Positions 56,405 to 64,000 of a stretch of DNA of 64,000 bases are shown here, in pieces; within the stretch, counting starts at the first letter, position 1, and each line of letters begins with the position of its first letter. The notes beneath the pieces are model-generated. The model was given only the letters and a program-made list of their open reading frames with translations, searched no databases and was not told where the DNA came from. Origin of the DNA: Euphorbia lathyris (lineage: Eukaryota > Streptophyta > Magnoliopsida > Malpighiales > Euphorbiaceae); NCBI RefSeq assembly GCF_963576675.1, contig NC_088919.1, forward strand, positions 47,328,501-47,392,500, given 5' to 3'. Position numbers and translations under genes: made by a program.

Positions 56405-56778
56405 TGATACGGATTGAAAGCGAGAAATGAAGGTTTTAGTCGTAAACCAACAAAGATGTTCTTCTCAAGCTTAACTTGAAGGAGTGAATCCCGATAACAA
56501 GGTATAAACCTTAATTCTCAAAGAGAAAAGATATTTGATTGATAAAAGTTGTTCCATTCTTACAAAATGAGGGTATAAATACATCCCCTAATGACCGACG
56601 CTACCCCTATTAGGGTTACAAAAAGGCATAAGACAAAGGGCAAAATGGATAGTCTGCTCAGACAAGGAGTACGTCGGCGCAGGTACGGACTGTCAGGCTG
56701 TCTGTTGGTCGACTTCCTGAGGAAGTAATCTTGGCGATCCGCCCATGCTCATATGTGGATACGCCTTCTGGCGTACTC

Positions 56779-58317
56779 CTAGATCCGCCTTGCTCGCATG
56801 CCTTGGGGATCCGCCCTTCCAGGTGCATCCTCTGTGAGCTTGATTCTTGAAGACCCGCTAGAGTCCGCCCGATCAGTGTGGCCAGTTCGGATGTCCGCAT
56901 CATTCTCTCCTTCTTTAAAAGAGTCCGGCACTGATTCGTTTTTGTTGAGCTCTAAAGGACCATCCGATTTCCATGGGCTAAGGTCACGGATGTTGAACGC
57001 TGGTGAGACTTTGCCAAGCCAGTTTGGCAATGCTATATGATAGGCATTGGCGTTGATCTTTTTAGTGATTTTATATGGCCCATACCTCCTAGGCCGAAGT
57101 TTTCTTCTTGCGGTGTTGGCGAGCCTCTCCTTGCCTAAATATACCATGACCTCATCTCCAACTTCAAACTGTAGGTCCCTGCGGTGCTCATCCGCCTTAG
57201 CCTTTAACTTCTGATTTCTATCCTCAAGAGTCTCCCTTACCTCTTGGTGCATCTGCATATAGTCCTGGGCCAGCTGGTTGGCAGCCACATTTCCCTTTGG
57301 AAGGTATGCTATATCAAGGGCATGGTTTGGGGTCTTTGTGTATACTACCTCAAATGGTGATCTCCCGGTTCCCGAATGTACAGAGCCGTTGTAGGCGAAC
57401 TCAGCTTGGGCTAGAACCACATCCCACATCCGGGGCTTATCCTTGCACTTGCTACGCAGTAAGTTTCTCAGAGTTCTATTGACCGCTTCTGTCTGTCCGT
57501 CTGTTTGAGGGTGGGCAGTGGTACTAAACTTCAGAGAAGTATCAAAAAGAGCCCACAAGGTCCGCCAGAAGTGACTCAGAAACTTTGTGTCACAATCTGA
57601 GACAATACTCTTTGGTACGCCATGTAGTCTGACGACCTCCTTGAAGAACAGTTTAGCAGTTGCCGATGCATCATTGGTTTTTCGGGATGGTATGAAGTGT
57701 GCCATTTTTGAGAATCGGTCAACAACCACGAAGATGGAATCCATGCCCCTCTGAGTTCTGGGTAACCCTAGGACAAAATCCATGGACAGATCCTCCCATA
57801 TAGTTTCAGGTACAGGTAGTGGTAGTTGCAAACCAGCATTAGTGGGGTGTCCCTTGGCGGTCTGGCAGATATAGCATCGTTCTACTAGGTACGCCACATC
57901 GCTCCTCATCTTGGGCCAGAAATAACGGGAACTTACTGCTTCATAGGTCTTGTTTCGCCCAAAATGTCCCCCCAGGGATCCGCCATGCAGATCGCGGATA
58001 ACTTTTTCGCGGATGGAAGTGCAAGGTAAACAAAGTTGGTTACCCCTCATTAGATACTCATCCGTGATGTGATACGCTCCATCTCCATGCTGGGTTTTAC
58101 ATTTCTCCCAAATGCTACCGAAATCGGGATCCGCCAGGTACTCTCCTCTGATATGTTCGAAGCAGTCGGTTTCCAGATTGACGGTTTTTATTAGTGCAAC
58201 CCTCCGACTCAAGGCGTCCACCACTACGTTTTGTTTTCCCGCCTTATGGATAAGCTTATAGGGGAACTTATCTATGAAGGCGGACCATCGGGCATGCATG
58301 GAGCTTCGAAGTTGCTT
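56779..58317 (-). pseudogene. pol: Chromovirus integrase part
   Basis: It continues in phase after the TAG at 58318. The end of RNase H and the connection (KQNVVVDALSRR) lead to an integrase zinc finger (GGHFGRNKT ... CYICQTAKG), catalytic motifs (DFVLGLPRT, SDCDTKFLSHFW, TDGQTEAVNRTL) and a C-terminal region (RRYGPYKITKKIN ... FNIRDLSPW). The tail is short and charged with no chromodomain. SDCDTKF replaces the common SDRD-KF. Without the 5' LTR I cannot tell whether the ORF end overlaps the 3' LTR, as reported for CRM elements. Confidence 0.88.
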
Positions 58318-60567
58318 CTAACTTCCTAGATACTTGAGGGCCTGATGGTCAGTGTAGAGAATGAATTCTTTCCCCACTAAGTAATGCTCCCATACTTTCA
58401 ATGCCCTCACTATGGCATAAAATTCTTGATCATACGTTGCCCACTTTTGCCGTGCGTCACATAGCTTCTCACTGAAGTACGCAATGGGCCTTTTCTCTTG
58501 CATCAAAACACCACCAATCCCAATTCCACTGGCATCACACTCAACTTCAAACAGTTTATCAAAATCAGGATACGCCAGCACTGGCGCTGTACTCAGTTTT
58601 TCCTTGATCAAGGCGAAGCTCTCTTCTTGGGCGTCCGGCCACTCGAACCCCTTTCCTTTCTTCAAACATTCTGTCAATGGGGCCACTATGGAACTGAAGT
58701 TCTTAATGAATCTTCGATAAAATGTTGCTAGCTCATGAAAACTCCTGATGTCCCCCACATTCCTCGGAGTCGGCCATTCTCGGATGGCTCTCACCTTCTC
58801 TCCATCCACTTGGACACCGTCGCCACTAACCACGAATCCAAGGAAAACCAAACTTTCCATGACAAAGTCACACTTCTTGGTGTTGGCAAATAGCTGGTGT
58901 TTCCTTAACAGATCAAATACTGTCTGCAAATGCTTCTCATGATCCGCCAAGGTCTGGCTATGAATCAAAATATCATCAAAATACACAACTACGAACTTCC
59001 CAATCACCGGGCGAAGCACCTGATTCATTAGCCTCATAAAAGTACTAGGGGCATTGGTCATCCCAAATGGCATCACTAACCACTCATACAATCCATCCCT
59101 AGTCTTGAAAGCAGTCTTCCATTCATCCCCAGCTCGAATACGTATCTGGTGATAACCGCTCCTGAGATCAATCTTGGAGAAGACTTTAGATCCGCCAAGC
59201 TGGTCCAGCATATCATCCAACCTTGGAATGGGGAATTTGTACTTGATGGTGATCTTGTTGATGGCCCTACTATCAACACACATCCGCCAAGACCCATCCT
59301 TCTTCGGCGTAAGTAAAGCTGGAACGGCGCAAGGACTCATACTCTCCCTAACGTATCCCATCTCGATGAGTTCCTCCACTTTCTGTCTCATGATGTCGTT
59401 CTCCTTCGGACTCATTCGATAGTGTGGGAGGCTTGGTAAGCTAGCCCCAGGCACCAGATCGATATGATGTTGGATGTCCCTCAAAGGTGGTAACCCATTG
59501 GGTAGCTCTTCCGGGAACAGATCTTGATACTCGCCAAGTAGGCGGGTCACTTCACTCGGCATTTCCCTTTCATCCCTTTGGGCGGATTCGTGATTCGCCT
59601 TAACCATTACCACGTATACCATTTGGCTTTCTTCACATTCGCTGACAAACGATTTGTGTTTAGGACAGACTACCAAGGTAGACTTCTCGTCGGCCTTTGG
59701 CTCTCTCACCATTGGTGTAAGGACAAACTTCACCCCATTCTTCACAAATCTGTAAGTGTTCTCTCTTCCGACGTGGGTGGCGTTGTTATCAAACTGCCAG
59801 GGTCGGCCCAACAATAGGTGGCATGCGTCCATATCGACCACATCACAACAGACTTCATCATGATAGTTACCAATCTCAATCGGTACCTTGCATCTCTGGG
59901 TCACCCTCAACTCGCCAACGTTCTTGATCCATCCCACCCTGTAGGGATCAGGGTGCGCCTCTACCAACAACCCGAACTTCTGAACGGCGCTGCTACTCAC
60001 AATGTTCTCCTGACTACCACTATCAATGATTACATTGCATCGCCCTTTATTCACAAGGCAACGAGTCCGGAATAGTTGATGCCTCTGATCGCCCTCTAAT
60101 CGGCTGGAGACTAATAAGCGTCTAACCACATGAATGGCGTATCTCCCTTCATCCGCCTCATCATCATCCTCTCCCAAGGGTTCACAATATACTTCATCCC
60201 CTTCTTCATAGTCTTCTTCACATCTTTCCACCATGTTAGCACTCTTCCTCCTAGGACACTCGTTGGATCTATGGCCTGGTTCATTGCACCTGAAACATTT
60301 AAAAGGCGCGGGCCTCGCATATAGATTGTTGCTCTTAGGTGGTGTAGGTACCTCCTTGTATGGCCTAGTATCTCCAACAGATCCTCTTCCCACATTGTTA
60401 ACCCTGACTCCACTGGCACTCGCCACTTGCTTGCCTTTGTCATAAGACTTCACGTTATCCCTTCCGCCAGGCGTATACTCGGTAGCGGCGGATCTCCGGG
60501 TTCGCCCGCTTAGTTGAGATTCAGCCTTCAAGGCCAAATTCCTGGCATCTTGCACTCGAACCACCAT
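58318..60567 (-). pseudogene. gag-pol: Chromovirus gag end, protease, RT and RNase H start
   Basis: 749 codons, starting inside gag because the element is truncated. A CCHC knuckle ([14 protein letters not shown]), aspartic protease ([13 protein letters not shown] ... [10 protein letters not shown]), RT ([17 protein letters not shown] ... [14 protein letters not shown] ... YFDD) and native RNase H ([13 protein letters not shown] ... [10 protein letters not shown]) are visible. The frame ends at TAG 58318-58320 just after YLGS, where related proteins continue, and the downstream frame is in the same phase, so the TAG is a nonsense codon. Confidence 0.88.
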
Positions 60568-60611
60568 CTGTGTGCCAATACGATCCTGGTTCGCCCGCTT
60601 AGTTGAGGTTC

Positions 60612-61331
60612 ATTAATAATTGTACGATACATATTATTACATCCACCAAATATTTGTTTACATAAAGTCAAAAAAAATATTTCACAATTTCTTTAGATTA
60701 ACCTTCAATCTATATTCAAAAAGTTAATTGAGCCACTTTTATGTCTAAAATATCAATTATTTTGACCATTTAAAGCCTAAAATGACATTAATATATGAAT
60801 AAAAAAAATAAACTATATGTATAGATAGAGACTTAGAAATATATTTTTTTAGCCCCTCTAGTCTTGGGCCTAGGCCAGCGTACTTCCGGTTTAAGCTCGG
60901 GATCGACCCTAGTACACACGCTGTATACGGCGCATCAACTGCCTTTGTGAAATACTAAGAGTGGTTGGTTTACCTGCTGTTTACTATTACGATTTGTTGT
61001 TTGCTGTTGAAAAACAATTATTTTTCCAAAACGCAGTAATTTTCTGCTTTTATAAAAAAAAAACTATATAAAAGGTAAATAAGAGGCATCCAACCAAATA
61101 ATAAAAACTCTCAATTTTAAAGTAAAAATGTCGGAGGTAAAAAATGAGTAACCAAACACTTCATAAGTGACAGACAGTTAACGGTTCCATTGTCTACCAC
61201 TCTTAAATTGCACCAGGAATTGATATTTTATGTTATTGTTTTTTATTATATTAAGGGTTAGGGGTTAGGGTTTATGGTTTAAGGTTTATACAAGTTTTTT
61301 TAATTTTTAGAAATGATAAAATCTTGAAGTA
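60612..61331. repeat. Segment repeated from 7.6-8.7 kb (MITE-free copy)
   Basis: 60612-61190 matches 7600-7804 plus 8316-8680 without the MITE. A short telomere-like stretch (gggttaggggttagggttta) lies at 61255-61275. No gene is seen. Confidence 0.75.
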
Positions 61332-61339
61332 ATAAAAGA

Positions 61340-63330
61340 TAGGGGTGGGCAAAAAAACCGATCAAACCGGTAACCGAACCGAAAACTGGTAATCCGAACC
61401 GGTAAAAACGGTTAACCGAACCGGTGGTTTTGTTTTAGGATTGAAAAAATAGATTGGTTTCGGTTTCGGTTTCGGTTTCGGTTTGGGGTGTTCGAAAACC
61501 GCGGTTAACGGTTAACCGAACCGTTTAATATATATTTATTTAAAAATAAATAAATAAATATACTTATATTATAGTACTATTATTTATTATTTATACTAAA
61601 TTTTACACAAATATATAAGGATAAAAAATATATTATATACAAATTATTATAATTATTATTTTCTAAGTTTTCTTTATGCTTTGTTTTGTTTTGCTTCTGT
61701 CTAAAAAACAAAACGATACCCTAAATTCTAAGAGAAGAAAGAAGCCGCCACCCACCACCTAGTGCTAGCGATCTCCAGTACTTCCTCCACTGCGATTCCT
61801 CCATCCCTTCCGAGCGTCGTTCCTCCAGTCGTTCCTCGTCCTCCATCCCTTTCGAGCGATCTCATTCCTCCACTATCGTTCCGTCTCGCACAGTCGTCCC
61901 ATCTAGCACCGACGTCGTTCCGTCTCGCACCACCATCGTCTCGCACCAGCGATGTCGTGGATTAATGTAAGTACTAAATAGCGATGTAAGGTTTCCATAG
62001 TCTCTTTGTATTTGAGACAGTAACTGAAGTTGCAAAATCTACACATTATTGCTGCAAACTGGATTTAGTTGCTAAAGTTTGGGGTTGCTATTGATTTGCT
62101 AATGTCTGGGTTTGCTAATATGTTTGTTAATGGTTTGCTAATTTCTGGGTTTGCTAATATGTTTGTTAATGGTTTGCTAATTTCTGGGTTTGTAATGTTT
62201 GCTAATGACATTAATGAGCTTTGAAAGTGTGATAACACTTTATGTGGAAAATTTGACAACAGTTTAATGAGATAGAATAACGTATCTGTTTATGAGTTGG
62301 TTTATATGCTATCTGTTAGTAGATACATTAGCCTCCAAATTAAATGTGTTTCCACTTATATTGATCTTGTAAAACTTGACTGCATTTTTTGGTAGGATGT
62401 CATTATCCACAAACTTGACTACACCTATAACAACTTCATATCTTTCATAAAGATACAGAGAAAGCTTTGCTTGTTTGTGGCTATTAAAGTTATAGCTTCA
62501 ATTGTGTAAAATGAATGCTTGATGCAGAGGACATAAATTAGGAAAATGGACATAAAGCTATAGCTTCAATTGTGTAAAATGAATGTTTGATGCAGAGGAC
62601 ATAAATAATAATATAAGATAGTTGTTTGCAATAAGAACCAAAATAGTTCAATTTAAGCAGAGGACATAAATTAGTGGCAATCACCATATATATGTCGAAA
62701 GAAGTTCATCTTTGCAAGGGTTAATAAAATTTGATAACACTCTGTAATATCTCAATAGTTGGTCTACGTGTTAACATATTGCTATGTTTTTTTTGTCGTG
62801 TTTTCAGATGTCTAGCACAGGAGATACACGGGAGACTACAATGATAAAACTAAAACTACCGATGATACTTCAAGTACTCTTTTAACTGTGGAAAGTTTTG
62901 AGGAAACCACATCCAAAGCTACAACTCATGAATTAATGTTGTAACAAGCAATTTGATATTTTAAAATTGCTAATGATTTTATGTTTTAAATGTAAATGGA
63001 TTGTTTATTTAGTTCGGTACTTATATTTGAATTCTAAACTTTTATACGAATTCATTTCGTTTGGATATTTGAAATTATGTGTATTTTAATATCATTTAAA
63101 AATTTAGGTTTGGTTAAAAATTATGGTTAACCGTTGATTTTTGGTTAACCAGTAAGAATTGGTTAAAAACCGTTAACCGAAAAACCTAACCGAAATTAAT
63201 GGTTAACTGATCATATGGTTAACCGATATGTATGGACTGGTTTTGGTTTGGATGGTTTAAAAACTGATAGTTTCGGTTCGGTTAATTTTTTTACCCCATA
63301 GACTGGTTAACCGAACCGTGCCCACCCCTA
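61340..63330. mobile_element. Non-autonomous hAT element (1991 bp) with 8-bp duplication
   Basis: The termini are TAGGGGTGGGCA and TGCCCACCCCTA, perfect inverted repeats, flanked by ATAAAAGA at 61332-61339 and 63331-63338. Both subterminal regions are dense in GGTTAACCGAACCG-type motifs, probably transposase-binding sites. Inside are a serine/proline-rich GC-richer stretch (61740-61960), two 39-bp tandem units (from 62111 and 62150) and a 68-bp-period duplication (62491/62559). No transposase or hAT dimerisation domain is found; a short ATG frame near 62809 (MSSTGDTRE) may be the start of a deleted transposase gene. Confidence 0.92.
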
Positions 63331-63338
63331 ATAAAAGA

Positions 63339-63830
63339 TATTTTTTGAGTACTTCTTAGGATTATGTGGCACATTTTTGTAAATAAAGTGTGTTGCTTTG
63401 CTCTTAAGTATAAAACTGTTTTTTTTCCTGTGTCACCGATCACAGCTGTTTATCTACTCAACTACTTCCATGGCGCCACGTTTTCATGTTCCGACAGCAG
63501 CCATTGCTAAGAGCCAAAAATCCCCAATACTTGTCTTAAGAATAAAATACATTGAATCCATGAAAATAACATTTCTATTTCGAAAAAAAAAAAAAATCAA
63601 AAGAAAGTTATTGGTTATATCTATCCACTTGTCATAGATTCATTGATCCTCCAATAAAAACGTTTCATTTTTGTTTCTTTTTAAAGAAGACTCCCAATAA
63701 TTTTCCTTTATTAAGGAATTATAATTGTATTATCCACTTCATATTAATTTATCATGTGTATAATATTAATAGGATATATAATCACACGTAACAATTAATT
63801 TCTATTAAAAGATTTTTTTTTTTTTTTGCC
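63339..63830. repeat. Segment repeated from 8.7-9.2 kb
   Basis: It is collinear with 8700-9200 (landmarks gtgtgttgctttgctc, gcgccacgttttcatg, aacatttctatttt). It forms one continuous repeated unit with 60612-61331 once the hAT element is removed. Confidence 0.75.
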
Positions 63831-64000
63831 AATGAGGGTCGATCCGAGTGGTAAGGTGTTGAACCTCTGCTTGACAGATTTGAGGTTCGATTTCCTACTC
63901 AGTCAAATTGGTTTGTCTGACCTTGGAAGTGGGTAAACATTTTCTTATGATGTGACAAGTCTTATTGTGTGACAAAGACCAATTTTGTAATTAACAGGAG
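63831..64000 (+). mobile_element. tRNA-derived SINE, cut by the window end
   Basis: An A-box-like CGATCCGAGTGGTAAGGTG (from about 63840) and a B-box-like GAGGTTCGATTTCC (about 63882-63895) have tRNA spacing. A run of T precedes it. The paralogous position near 9195 lacks the sequence, so it is an insertion. The 3' end is off-window. Confidence 0.6.

Larger units (their letters stand above)
56405..60611 (-). mobile_element. 5'-truncated chromovirus-like Ty3/gypsy element
   Basis: The pol order PR-RT-RNH-IN on the minus strand, and RT motifs ([29 protein letters not shown]), fit the CRM/Reina side of the chromoviruses. The left end TGATACGGATTG is a plausible LTR terminus next to a hAT relic. 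The LTR's inner limit cannot be set without a second LTR. The right end breaks inside gag at about 60611, next to DNA matching 7600. I see no chromodomain. Confidence 0.82.

Noticed and set aside
61255..61275. Interstitial telomere repeat
   Set aside because: Only two to three imperfect TTTAGGG-like units; too short to claim.

Overview
This window is intergenic, repeat-rich nuclear DNA of a flowering plant, probably a eudicot. The evidence is plant-type LTR retrotransposons (Tat-lineage Ty3/gypsy, Sirevirus-type Ty1/copia, a chromovirus), a Stowaway-like MITE, hAT and Mutator-like elements, plant SINE/LINE relics, and one plant-specific gene of the HIPP family (heavy-metal-associated isoprenylated plant protein). 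I see no intact host gene and no bacterial, organellar or CRISPR feature. The species cannot be named from the sequence alone.

Layout. 1-6474: Tat-lineage gypsy element (copy A, minus strand), cut by the window start, with its 5' LTR at 5964-6474. 6475-10560: AT-rich DNA holding a hAT-type MITE, segments repeated elsewhere in the window, and a hAT end relic. 10655-12605: Sirevirus fragment. 13125-14848: Stowaway-like MITE split by a solo Sirevirus LTR. 14916-15424: probable solo Tat-like LTR. 15590-38561: a large gypsy element G (plus strand, 2.1-kb LTRs, gag and protease only). It carries a Mutator-like element (18524-19778), a complete 11.35-kb Sirevirus (20008-31361, minus) inside its gag, and a chimeric copia-derived insertion in its 3' LTR. 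38562-41922: AT-rich spacer with a tRNA-like SINE head and a decayed coding fragment. 41923-43757: broken HIPP gene. 43859-53842: complete Tat element copy B (minus) with CATAC target duplications, inserted about 100 bp downstream of the HIPP stop codon. 53848-56404: spacer with hAT relics, a 5'-truncated LINE and a 53-bp minisatellite. 56405-60611: 5'-truncated chromovirus (minus). 60612-64000: another copy of the segments seen near 7.6-9.2 kb, split by a complete 2-kb hAT element, ending in a SINE.

How it fits together. Insertion order can be read from nesting: G is older than the Mutator-like element and the Sirevirus it contains. LTR pairs of the Sirevirus and of Tat copy B differ by only about 1%, so both are recent, yet all their polyproteins carry stops or frameshifts. 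Tat copies A and B share no stop codon. Compared with each other they show that the ancestor encoded Gag-PR-RT-RNH-aRNH-IN in one frame. Copy B also carries an antisense, intron-containing gene and an 83-bp repeat array between the converging 3' ends. The Sirevirus carries a third ORF (env-like position) with its own upstream TATA box. These two accessory genes, together with the gag-protease-only element G, are the most interesting content.
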